Below are positions 1-6,929 of a DNA stretch of 12,232 nucleotides, piece after piece. This DNA comes from DASWOJ01 sp036398775 (GTDB lineage Bacteria > Pseudomonadota > Alphaproteobacteria > Acetobacterales > Acetobacteraceae): the NCBI GenBank assembly GCA_036398775.1, contig DASWOJ010000336.1, positions 1 to 12,232 on the forward strand, in the 5' to 3' direction. The notes beneath the pieces were generated by a model. The model ran no database searches. It saw nothing but the letters and a program-made list of their open reading frames with translations, and was not told where the DNA came from. The position numbers were made by a program, and so were the translations under genes. How positions within the stretch are numbered: position 1 is the stretch's first letter; each line of letters starts with the position of its first letter.

Positions 1-1379
1 ACATGCGGACGACCTCCGGGTCCTGGCGGGTTGCCAAGGACTTCACGAACCTGCCGGCCTGGATCGTGAAGGCGGTCGGCGGATCGACCACGCATTGGGC
101 CGGTGCCAGCCTGCGCTTCGAGGAGCACTAGTTCCGCATCCGCGACTATTACGGCGCCCTGCCGGAGGCGAACCTGCTGGACTGGCCGATCACGCTGGCG
201 GACCTCGAGCCCTACTACACCAAGGCCGAGAGCAAGATGGGCGTGACCCGCACCAACGGCATCCCCGGCCTGCCCGGCAACAACAACTTCCGGGTGATGG
301 AGGCCGGGGCCAAGAAGATCGGCTACAAGGAGGTCCACACCGGCCGCATGGCGATCAACAGTCAGCCGCGCGACGGCCGCGGCTCCTGCCAGCAGATCGG
401 CTTCTGCTTCCAGGTCTGCAAGTCCGGCGCCAAGTGGAGCACGCTCTAGACCGAGATCCCCAAGGGCGAGGACACCGGCCGCCTGGAGGTCCGCCCGGAA
501 AGCCACGTCGTCAAGATCGAGCACGACGACAGCGGCAAGGTGACCGGCGTCGTTTATGCCAGCCCGGACGGCGCCATGCACCGTCAAAAGGCCCGCGTGG
601 TCTGCGTCGCCGGCAACAGCATCGAAAGCCCGCGCCTGCTGCTGAACAGCGCCTCCGCCAAGTTCCCGGACGGCCTGGCCAACAGCAGCGGCCAGGTCGG
701 GCGCAACTACATGCGGCACATGACCGGCAACGTCTATGGCATCTTCGAGAAGCCGGTGCACATGTATCGCGGCACCACGATGGCCGGCATCATCCGCGAC
801 GAAGCCCGGCACGACCCCAAGCGCGGCTTCGTCGGCGGCTACGAGATGGAGACCGTCAGCCTGGGCGTCCCGTTCATGGCCGCCTTCATGGACCCCGGCG
901 CCTGGGGCCGCAGCTTCACCAGCGCCCTGGACGGCTACAGCAACATGGCCGGCATGTGGCTGATCGGCGAGGACATGGCGCGGGAAACCAACCGCATCAC
1001 CCTGGACCCCAAGGCGAAGGACAAGCTCGGCCTCCCCGTCGCCTCCGTCCACTTCGACGACCACCCGAACGACATCGCCATGCGGGCGCACGCGGTGCAG
1101 CAGGGTTCGGCGGTCTACTCGGCGGTGGGCGCAACCCGCCTGATCCCGACGCCGCCCTACCCCAGCACCCACAACATGGGCACCAACCGCATGAGCGAGA
1201 AACCCCGGGACGGCGTGGTGAACAAGTTCGGCCAAACCCACGACATCAAGAACCTGTTCGTCTCCGACGGCAGCCAGTTCACCAGCGGCGCCGCCTGCAA
1301 TCCCACCCTGACCATCGTAGCCCTGGCAATCCGCCAGGCCGACAGCATCTCGCGCATGATGGAGCAACGGGAAATCTAA
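1..1379 (+). pseudogene. GMC family oxidoreductase, 3' part, interrupted by two amber codons
   Basis: The frame reads through from the left edge (first full codon at 3) to TAA at 1377-1379 and is open except for TAG at 129-131 and TAG at 447-449. The product resembles FAD-dependent GMC oxidoreductases, which oxidise alcohols or sugars. Near the left edge is the family's GGSTTHWAG segment (codons around 78-104). A Cys-containing stretch (CFQVCKSGAKW) follows around 408-437, where relatives usually have Gly rather than Val after CFQ. The C-terminal GMC domain carries HNMGTNRM (about 1171-1194) and SDGSQFTSGAACNPT (about 1264-1308), which hold the active-site His and FAD contacts. The FAD-binding N-terminus (GxGxxG) lies outside the window. 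Conservation on both sides of each stop argues that one gene was recently inactivated, or that there are two base-call errors. A longer reading frame in another phase (95-1417) is a shadow. Confidence 0.85.
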
Positions 1380-1386
1380 CCGCCTG

Positions 1387-1422
1387 CTCCCTCTCCCCCG
1401 GGAGAGGGTCGGGGTGAGTGGG
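1387..1422 (+). repeat. REP-type hairpin, copy 1
   Basis: A perfect 9-bp stem, CCCTCTCCC (1389-1397) with GGGAGAGGG (1400-1408), is followed by a TCGGGGTGAGTGGG tail. It begins nine bases after the GMC stop codon. The same hairpin-plus-tail design recurs inverted at 1495-1532 and in direct orientation at 11192-11230. This is the layout of dispersed REP elements common in GC-rich proteobacteria. There is no T-run, so it is not a classical intrinsic terminator, although it may stabilise or end the upstream transcript. Confidence 0.8.
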
Positions 1423-1494
1423 TCTTGGCTGCCGAATGGCGCACGCACACGCCGCCCAACCAAATCCCTTCACAAGTGAAGGCGGCACTTACCC

Positions 1495-1532
1495 GCCCCC
1501 TCACCCCAACCCTCTCCCGGAGCGAGAGGGAG
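1495..1532 (-). repeat. REP-type hairpin, copy 2 (inverted relative to copy 1)
   Basis: CCCCCTCACCCCAA leads into CCCTCTC (1510-1516) pairing with GAGAGGG (1524-1530). Read on the minus strand it matches copy 1, hairpin then TTGGGGTGAGGGGG. Copies 1 and 2 therefore face each other across about 70 bases. That spacer holds a separate near-perfect palindrome, CCTTCAC-AA-GTGAAGG (1467-1482). Two inverted REP singlets around a short spacer is the structure of a REPIN, a non-autonomous element mobilised by a RAYT transposase. No RAYT gene is present here. Confidence 0.75.
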
Positions 1533-1863
1533 CAGCACCGCGTCGGCGATGATGGGCAGCACCGTCGCACTGGTGTTGGCCGCGTTCAGCAGCATCCGCG
1601 GCACGTCCCGCAGCCTCATGTCGCGATGCACGAGCACCGCGGTCACGAACGCATACACCGCCGCCGCCTCGGTCGGCGTGAACACCCCGCCATTGATGCC
1701 GCCCAGCACGACGCCGGTCAGCGCCAACCCCCAGACTGGCTACCGGAACGCCGTGAACCGCTGCCGCCATACGCAGGTAGCCCTTCCGCCAGCGATCGCC
1801 CTCGTAAGCCCAGCCAGCAGTACCGCCAGCACCAGCCCCGGCAGCACCCCCGCCATAACGGGT
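1533..1863 (-). pseudogene. TRAP transporter large permease (DctM-like) fragment
   Basis: The minus frame reads VMAGVLPGLVLAVLLAGL, then an in-frame TAG (1740-1742), then a stretch containing VVLGGINGGVFTPTEAAAV and a tail of the form RDVPRMLLNAANTSATVLP. GGIxGGxFTPTEAA is a hallmark of DctM, the large membrane subunit of TRAP transporters, which use ion gradients to import organic acids bound by a periplasmic protein. Only about 110 of the usual roughly 430 residues remain. Upstream of about 1863 the frame no longer looks like DctM. Downstream it runs straight into REP copy 2, giving the artificial peptide LPLAPGEGWGEG. The fragment lacks both ends and has an internal stop, so it is not functional. 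No DctP or DctQ partner is nearby. Confidence 0.75.
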
Positions 1864-1971
1864 GCAGCTTTCGGGCCGTCCCGTGTTCCATCCGCGCACG
1901 CTGCCATGTCCCGGCAATCCAGCGACCGGCAAGGCGCCAGTCTCGCCCGGGACGCCGCTGCGCCGCAAGCC

Positions 1972-1999
1972 GATCAAAATGACGCCTGCCGCGGCGTCA
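1972..1999 (-). terminator. Candidate intrinsic terminator of the acyl-CoA dehydrogenase gene
   Basis: On the minus strand TGACGCC (1999-1993), a 6-base loop and GGCGTCA (1986-1980) form a perfect 7-bp stem, followed by TTTTGATC. The TGA at the start of the stem is the acyl-CoA dehydrogenase stop codon, so gene end and terminator overlap. The T-run is short (four), which keeps confidence moderate. Confidence 0.55.
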
Positions 2000-3166
2000 G
2001 TAGGACCGCGGCATCCCCAGCACATGCTCCGCCAGGTAGGACAGGATCAGGTTGGTCGAGATCGGCGCAACCTGATACAGCCGGGTCTCCCGGAACTTGC
2101 GTTCCACGTCGTACTCCTCGGCAAATCCAAATCCGCCGAAGGTCTGGATGCACGCATTCGCCGCCTCGAATGACGCATCCGCGGCCAGCATCTTCGCCAT
2201 GTTGGCCTCCGCCCCGGGGTTGGCCCCGCCCTCGTACAGCCGCAGCGCCTCCCGCACCATCAGCTCCGCCGCCCGCATGTTGGCGTAGGCGCGGGCGATC
2301 GGGAACTGCACCCCCTGGTTCTGCCCGATCGGCCGCCCGAACACCTCCCGGTCCCGCGCATAGGCGCTGGCATGCTCGATGAACCACTTGGCGTCGCCCA
2401 CGCACTCCGCCGCGATCAGGATGCGCTCGGCGTTCATGCCCGACAGGATGTATCGGAAACCCTTGCCCTCCTCGCCTACCAGGTTGGCGGCCGGTATCCG
2501 CATGTCGTCGAAGAACACTTCGCAGGAATTGTGGTTCATCATCGTGCGGATCGGCCGGATGGTCAGGCCGCAGTCCCTGACCGTCCGCATGTCCACGATG
2601 AATGTGCTGAGCCCGTCGGTCTTCTTCGCCACCTGGTCCCGCGGCGTCGTCCGCGCCAGCAGCAGCATCAGGTCGGAATGCTCGGCCCGCGACGTCCACA
2701 GCTTCTGGCCGTTCACCACATACTCGTCGCCCTCCCGCCGGGCGGTAGTACGAAGCGCCGTGGTGTCGGTCCCGCTGGTCGGCTCCGTCACGCCGAACGC
2801 TTGCAGGCGCAGGCTCCCATCGGCGATCTGCGGCAGATACTCCGCCTTCTGCGCCGGGCTGCCGTGGCGCAGGATGGTGCCCATGATATACATTTGCGCG
2901 TGGCAGGCCCCGCCGTTGCAGCCCTGGCGCTGCACCTCCTCCAGGATCGCCGCGGCGGCCGACAGCGGCAGGCCGGCGCCGCCATACTCCTCAGGGATCA
3001 GCGCGCCGAGGTAGCCGCTTTCCGTCAGCGCCCGCACGAACTCGGTGGGGTAGCCCCGCACCTCGTCCAGCTTGCGCCAGTATTCGCCGGGGTAGCCGGC
3101 GCACAGCCGCGCCACGCCCTCGAGGACTTCGGCCTGGGCGTCAGCGCCAACCGACATGCCATCCAT
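1997..3166 (-). CDS. Acyl-CoA dehydrogenase family protein
   Basis: This 389-residue protein has the full length of a flavin-dependent acyl-CoA dehydrogenase, which introduces an alpha-beta double bond into an acyl-CoA thioester and passes electrons to ETF. Visible features in order are: the N-terminal helical domain with IPEEYGGAGL (57-66); FAD-binding signature FGVTEPTSGTD (124-134); middle-domain GQKLWTS (153-159); FFDDMRIPAANLVGEEGKGF (218-237); C-terminal helices with QTFGGFGFAEEYDVERKFRE near the end. The C-terminal position that holds catalytic Glu in medium- and short-chain enzymes (YEGTS) reads VAPIS here. Glu247, in GMNAERI, sits where isovaleryl- and long-chain-CoA dehydrogenases keep their base. 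The ATG at 3166 has AAAGGAG six bases upstream. The gene lies 109 bases downstream of the CoA-transferase gene on the same strand, so the two probably act on the same acyl-CoA. The substrate cannot be named from sequence. Confidence 0.92.
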   Translation of the reverse strand: MDGMSVGADAQAEVLEGVARLCAGYPGEYWRKLDEVRGYPTEFVRALTESGYLGALIPEEYGGAGLPLSAAAAILEEVQRQGCNGGACHAQMYIMGTILRHGSPAQKAEYLPQIADGSLRLQAFGVTEPTSGTDTTALRTTARREGDEYVVNGQKLWTSRAEHSDLMLLLARTTPRDQVAKKTDGLSTFIVDMRTVRDCGLTIRPIRTMMNHNSCEVFFDDMRIPAANLVGEEGKGFRYILSGMNAERILIAAECVGDAKWFIEHASAYARDREVFGRPIGQNQGVQFPIARAYANMRAAELMVREALRLYEGGANPGAEANMAKMLAADASFEAANACIQTFGGFGFAEEYDVERKFRETRLYQVAPISTNLILSYLAEHVLGMPRSY

Positions 3167-3172
3167 GATGAT

Positions 3173-3195
3173 CTCCTTTCGGGCATTGGCCCGAA
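3173..3195 (-). promoter_or_regulatory. Hairpin abutting the ribosome binding site of the acyl-CoA dehydrogenase gene
   Basis: On the transcript strand TTCGGGC (3195-3189), loop CAAT and GCCCGAA (3184-3178) form a 7-bp stem that runs directly into AAGGAG (3178-3173). It could modulate translation of the second operon gene or protect a processed 5' end. It could also be fortuitous in such GC-rich DNA. Confidence 0.35.
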
Positions 3196-3275
3196 GCCTT
3201 CATATCGTGCGCCCGTCCTCAACCGGCAGCCCGACGCCGGCGCTGATCCCAGTCCCGTGCGCCACCTCGGCCTAG

Positions 3276-4424
3276 CTATCGGGCGAACTCACGCCGGATC
3301 GCCTCGCCATGCGCCCCGATGGCGGGCACCGGCCCAAGCCAAGGCGCCGCCCCGTCGCGGATGGCAGGAGGCGCGATGATGGACGCCACCCCGCCAGGCG
3401 TCACGACATCAACCCGGCTCAACGCGGGATGCGCGCCCAAGTCCGCCACCCCATTGATGAACCCATAAGCCGTCCCGGCCGCCGTGAAACGCGCCGCAGC
3501 CGCCTCCCGCGTCAGCAGCCTGATGCTGGCCGCGACCCTTGCATCCACCGCCGGACGATTGGCAACCCGGGCGGTATTGTCCTGGAAGCCAGGTTCCCCC
3601 GCCAAATCCGGCTCAGCCAGGACCATCTCGCAAAACCGCGCCCATTCCCGTTCATTCTGAATTGAGATCAAAACCAGTTGACCATCCGCCGTCGCAAATG
3701 CGCCATAGGGGCAGATGGACGGATGCGCCAATCCCACCCGTTGCGGCACCTGGCCCGTCCCCTCGTAATACAGCAGCGGCACATTCATCCAGTCCGCCAT
3801 CCCGTCGAACAGGCTGGTCTCGATCCGGGCGCCCTGCCCGGTGATCCCCCGGGCGATCAGCGCCTCCAGCACCGCGGCATGGGCCGACATCCCACAGGCG
3901 ATGTCGCACACCGAAACTCCCACACGGCCCGGCCCCGCAGGATGCCCGGTGATGGACGCCAGCCCGCTTTCCGCCTGCACCAGTAAGTCATAAGCCTTCA
4001 TGTCCGCCGCGCCATGCCCGGCTCCATAGCCGGATATATCCACGGTGATCAGCCGCGGATACCGCCGCCGCAGGTCCTCCGACCCAAACCCCGCACGGGC
4101 CGCGGCTCCGGGCGCCAGGTTCTGGATGAACACGTCGGCACGCCTCAGGATGCTGTGCAGCAGCGCCGCATCGTCCGGCGCCTTGATATCGGCCGCCAGA
4201 CTTTCCTTGCCGCGGTTCAGCCATACGAAGTAGCTGGACAGCCCGGCAACCGCCCGGTCATAGCCTCGGGCAAAATCTCCTTCCGGCCGCTCGACCTTGA
4301 TGACCCGCGCACCTGCATCCGCCAGACGGGAGCTGCAATACGGCGCCGCAACCGCTTGTTCCAGCGAAAGCACAAGCAGGCCGTCGAGCGGCCGCACCGG
4401 CGCATGCCGCTGCCCTGCAGTCAT
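3276..4424 (-). CDS. Class III (CaiB/BaiF family) CoA-transferase
   Basis: The protein of 382 residues moves CoA from an acyl-CoA donor to a carboxylic acid acceptor, the usual first activation step before an acyl-CoA dehydrogenase. Family features are: PLDGLLVLSLEQAVAAPYCS at the N-terminus; LADAGARVIKVERPEGD; FVWLNRGKESLAADIK; ADVFIQNLAPG; MKAYDLLVQAESGL. In the last, the Asp (residue 146) is the catalytic nucleophile position of formyl-CoA transferase. The length matches the family. The ATG at 4424 is chosen; a TTG at 4433 adds three residues and has a CAGGG five bases upstream, so it remains possible. The stop is TAG at 3276-3278. The gene is first in the pair with the acyl-CoA dehydrogenase and has its own AT-rich upstream region. 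The substrate is unknown. Confidence 0.9.
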   Translation of the reverse strand: MTAGQRHAPVRPLDGLLVLSLEQAVAAPYCSSRLADAGARVIKVERPEGDFARGYDRAVAGLSSYFVWLNRGKESLAADIKAPDDAALLHSILRRADVFIQNLAPGAAARAGFGSEDLRRRYPRLITVDISGYGAGHGAADMKAYDLLVQAESGLASITGHPAGPGRVGVSVCDIACGMSAHAAVLEALIARGITGQGARIETSLFDGMADWMNVPLLYYEGTGQVPQRVGLAHPSICPYGAFATADGQLVLISIQNEREWARFCEMVLAEPDLAGEPGFQDNTARVANRPAVDARVAASIRLLTREAAAARFTAAGTAYGFINGVADLGAHPALSRVDVVTPGGVASIIAPPAIRDGAAPWLGPVPAIGAHGEAIRREFAR

Positions 4425-4459
4425 CGTGCCCAACCGGCCCTGCGCCGGATCCCGCCGGT

Positions 4460-4600
4460 TTGTTTCACTATCTAATGCGCCAGCAAGCTTTTTCGGAAGG
4501 CAGCGGCGTCAATCGAAAACAAACGATCCCGGAAAATACCGTTTTGCCATTCATGCGCGTTTCGAAACAGCGCATGCTTTATTCAGGAATCCCGATCCGG
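4460..4600 (-). promoter_or_regulatory. AT-rich control region of the CoA-transferase/acyl-CoA dehydrogenase operon
   Basis: The gap from 4425 to 4678 holds no believable gene. Its middle is the most AT-rich stretch in the surrounding sequence. It contains, on the minus strand, a TTGACG (-35-like, 4512-4507) without a convincing -10 at normal spacing. It also has TTAGATAGTGAAACAAAC (about 4478-4461) and the palindrome at 4552-4576. The composition and position upstream of the operon suggest a regulated promoter. The exact promoter elements are not resolved. Confidence 0.4.
4552..4576. promoter_or_regulatory. Operator-like palindrome
   Basis: CATGCGC-GTTTC (4552-4563) faces GAAAC-A-GCGCATG (4564-4576). 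It is a 24-base dyad with a single extra A, centred on TTTCGAAA. It lies about 130-150 bases upstream of the CoA-transferase start and about 100 bases past the end of the preceding gene. The dyad with its TTTCGAAA core looks like a dimeric regulator site (IclR-, GntR- or TetR-type). No regulator gene is next to it in the window. Confidence 0.45.
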
Positions 4601-4678
4601 GCCGCAGTGCCGGCCGCAGTCATACAGCGCAGCCCCAGTCTCACCCGGCCAGCCCGCTACCCGCGGTGACGCCCGTTT

Positions 4679-5215
4679 TCAGTTGCTCTTCGCCTTGTAA
4701 TTCGGCAACCACCATTTAACCGGCTGCGCTTCCCGCTCGGCAGCGGAAACTGGCGCGGGCTTGCGGCGGACTGGCTTGGCCTGGGTCGCTGCCAACCGCT
4801 GGACAGCTTGCAGCCGTGCAACCTCCGCGGCTTCACGGGCCTGACGTTCCGCCGCCAGGAAGTCGCTATGTGCCAGCTCCGCATGGGTCAGGCGGGTTTG
4901 CAGCGCCTGGCCCGCAAGCTGAGCGTCATGCAGGGCGCGCCGCGTCGCGGCATGGGCAGCCTTCTCCGCCTCAAGCGAGGCTTCGAGCTCCGAGATGCGT
5001 GCCTTGAAGGGCGCCGTCGCATCTTCGGAACGGTTGAGGACCACAACCGGGACCCCGCCATCCTGCACGAACTTGTGCCGGGCACGGGCCTGATCGGGGC
5101 GTTGCTGCGCGACGGGGCGTCCAGACCCTTGCAGGCCAAGGGCGCGGCGCATCTGGTTTTCCACGGCCTGCGTATCGCTGGCGGGGATTGGCGAGGGTTT
5201 GTTTCGGTCCGACAT
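4679..5215 (-). CDS. Hypothetical protein with central coiled coil and WWLP motif
   Basis: I do not recognise this protein by function. From ATG 5215 (MSDRNKPSP), preceded by GAGAGAG, it has 178 residues; an upstream GTG at 5269 would add 18 less convincing residues. Residues about 15-30 carry AVENQMRRALGLQG. Residues 49-65 read FVQDGGVPVVVLNRSED. Residues about 70-144 are an Ala/Glu/Arg-rich helix with heptad spacing typical of a coiled coil. The C-terminus is basic and ends KWWLPNYKAKSN. There is no signal peptide or membrane segment, so it is probably cytoplasmic. It follows the aldo/keto reductase gene by 63 bases on the same strand and may be its last operon partner. Codon usage matches the neighbours. 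The defined N- and C-terminal motifs suggest a real conserved protein. Confidence 0.75.
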   Translation of the reverse strand: MSDRNKPSPIPASDTQAVENQMRRALGLQGSGRPVAQQRPDQARARHKFVQDGGVPVVVLNRSEDATAPFKARISELEASLEAEKAAHAATRRALHDAQLAGQALQTRLTHAELAHSDFLAAERQAREAAEVARLQAVQRLAATQAKPVRRKPAPVSAAEREAQPVKWWLPNYKAKSN

Positions 5216-5278
5216 CTCTCTCTGGTATCGCTGAAATGGGTGGAACTGGCCGGTGAAGGCGTCCTGCACTAATCTGCG

Positions 5279-6298
5279 TCAGGCCGTTGGTGCATCCCGC
5301 GGCACACGTCCCTCAAGGGGATAAGCGGGATCGGTATAGCCCGGCGTAGAGGGATGGCCGGCTGGAACGAGTCCATCCACAACGCCTTCATCTTCCCGAG
5401 TGAAGCAATAGTCAAGTGCGCCGATGTAATCAGCCCAATGCTCTTCTGTACGCGGCCCGGCAATAGCGCCAGTCACAAGCCTGTTGTTCAGCACCCAAGC
5501 CAATGCGAACTGCCCCGGAGTGATGCCGCGCGACCGTGCATGGGCAGCCAGGGTTTCAGCAATTTCCAGGCTTTCCCGGCGAAACTCGGTCTCCATGATC
5601 CGCTTATCCTGCCTGCCCGCGCGAGTCCCGTCCGAAGGCGCCGCGCCAGGCCGGTATTTGCCCGTCAACACGCCCCGCGCCAGCGGCGAATACGGGAATA
5701 CGCCGAGCCCCAAATGTGCGCAGGCCGGCAGATGTTCAACCTCCGGCATACGGTTCATCGCGTTGTAATAGGGCTGGCTGACGACCGGCCGGCCAACGCC
5801 GGCGAGGTCGCACAAACGGCAAATCTCGGCGACCCGCCAGGCCCGGTGATTGGATACGCCGAAATACCTGATCTTCCCGGCCCGCATCAGGTCGCCCATC
5901 GCCTGCACCGTTTCCTGCAGCGGAGTGCCGTGGTCCTCCTTGTGCAGATACAGCACGTCAATCACCTCCGCACCCAAACGGCGCAGGCTGGCATCCACGG
6001 CGTCATAGGCGTGGCGCCGGGACAGCCCCACATCGTTCGGGCCGGGGCCGGTCGGGTTGGCAAGCTTGGTCGCCAGCACCCACCAGGTACGCCGGGCGGC
6101 AATGGCGCGCCCGGTGATGCGCTCCGACTCGCCGCCCACATAGACATCGGCGGTATCAATGAAGTTCATCCCGGCGTCCGCTGCCTGGCCGATGATCCGG
6201 TCCGCCGTCGCCTCGTCGGTTGGCCCGCCGAACATCATCGTCCCAAGGCATAGCGGCGATACCCGCAGGCCGCTGTGTCCGAGGTTGCGGTATTCCAA
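5279..6298 (-). CDS. Aldo/keto reductase
   Basis: This is a 339-residue NADPH-dependent (beta/alpha)8-barrel oxidoreductase. The N-terminus EYRNLGHSGLRVSPLCLGTM is typical of the YajO/Tas-like branch. The catalytic tetrad is complete: Asp48 and Tyr53 in FIDTADVY, Lys78 in LATKLA and His119 in VLYLHKED. The start is taken as TTG at 6298 because it opens exactly at the family N-terminus, has CGGAG nine bases upstream and lies 13 bases after the stop of the EEP gene. A longer form from 6406 would overlap that gene by about 95 bases with no family similarity in the extra residues. It is probably co-transcribed with the two upstream lipid-related genes. The substrate is unknown. Confidence 0.9.
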   Translation of the reverse strand: MEYRNLGHSGLRVSPLCLGTMMFGGPTDEATADRIIGQAADAGMNFIDTADVYVGGESERITGRAIAARRTWWVLATKLANPTGPGPNDVGLSRRHAYDAVDASLRRLGAEVIDVLYLHKEDHGTPLQETVQAMGDLMRAGKIRYFGVSNHRAWRVAEICRLCDLAGVGRPVVSQPYYNAMNRMPEVEHLPACAHLGLGVFPYSPLARGVLTGKYRPGAAPSDGTRAGRQDKRIMETEFRRESLEIAETLAAHARSRGITPGQFALAWVLNNRLVTGAIAGPRTEEHWADYIGALDYCFTREDEGVVDGLVPAGHPSTPGYTDPAYPLEGRVPRDAPTA

Positions 6299-6311
6299 CG
6301 GCTTTGCTCCG

Positions 6312-6929
6312 TTATGCCGCGCGAGCCAGGCGCTGTTCCGCGGTGCCCAGCCGTACCACGATGGGCTTGTGGTCGGACGCCACCCGCAGCAGCGCCTGCG
6401 CCTCAACGCAGATCAGCCCGCGCACCAGGCACCGGTCCAACCGCAGCGGCAGCACATCCAGCGAGTTATGCGTCGGCTCCCGCGGACCCACGTCGCGGAA
6501 GCCGCGCAGCATGGCGGGGCCGACCAGGTTGTAGTCGCCCAGCACCGCCGCGCGGGGCGGCAGCGCCTGGGCGATGCAGCGCAGTTGCCGCCGGTTCAGC
6601 AACTGCCCATGCGACAGGTGGACATTGGCCACCGAGAACGGGCCGAGATCTATGATCTGGCACACCCGCTCGAACAGCGCGCCCGCCGGCAGCACGACCA
6701 CCTCCGGCTTCGGCAGCGGCGTCGGACTCCACATCGCCAGGCCATGAATGCGGCCCGGCAGCAGCACGCGCGCATAGGTGCCGCCGATCCGAGATGGCAG
6801 CTCGTCTATGCGCTGGGTCGCCTCCTGCATCAGCAGCAGGTCCGGGCGCTCCCGCCGGGCCAGAGCCGCCACGTCATCCAGGCTGGCGCCGGTCAGGCGC
6901 AGCAGGTTCCAACTGACGATCTTGATCAT
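6312..6929 (-). CDS. Endonuclease/exonuclease/phosphatase (EEP) family protein, YbhP-like
   Basis: This 205-residue protein belongs to the metal-dependent EEP fold family (DNase I, APE1, inositol phosphatases). Signature residues are: Asn8 in KIVSWN; Glu36 in LLMQEAT; His104 and His107 in VHLSHG; Asp132 and Asn134 in LGDYN; Asp186-His187 in SDHKP. All key catalytic positions appear present. The start is ATG 6929, which opens at the family N-terminus. It lies inside the end of the phospholipase D gene, a 56-base overlap. In E. coli a cardiolipin synthase (clsB/ybhO) is followed by the EEP gene ybhP in the same way. That supports a role in phospholipid or phosphodiester metabolism at the membrane rather than DNA repair, though the true substrate is unknown. 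A strong hairpin sits just before the start codon. Confidence 0.85.
   Translation of the reverse strand: MIKIVSWNLLRLTGASLDDVAALARRERPDLLLMQEATQRIDELPSRIGGTYARVLLPGRIHGLAMWSPTPLPKPEVVVLPAGALFERVCQIIDLGPFSVANVHLSHGQLLNRRQLRCIAQALPPRAAVLGDYNLVGPAMLRGFRDVGPREPTHNSLDVLPLRLDRCLVRGLICVEAQALLRVASDHKPIVVRLGTAEQRLARAA

Noticed and set aside
95..1417. 440-codon plus-strand frame across the GMC region
   Set aside because: Its translation is Arg/Pro/Gly-rich without family motifs. The frame shifted by one base carries the clear GMC similarity, so this is a shadow produced by GC bias.
1..1863. Recoding of TAG as a sense codon
   Set aside because: Three isolated TAGs interrupt conserved frames, but gloA and the CoA-transferase gene end in TAG exactly at family C-termini, so TAG acts as a stop in this genome.
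4460..4669. 69-codon plus-strand frame between the coiled-coil and CoA-transferase genes
   Set aside because: It has no binding site or family features. The AT-rich composition and palindrome fit a control region better.
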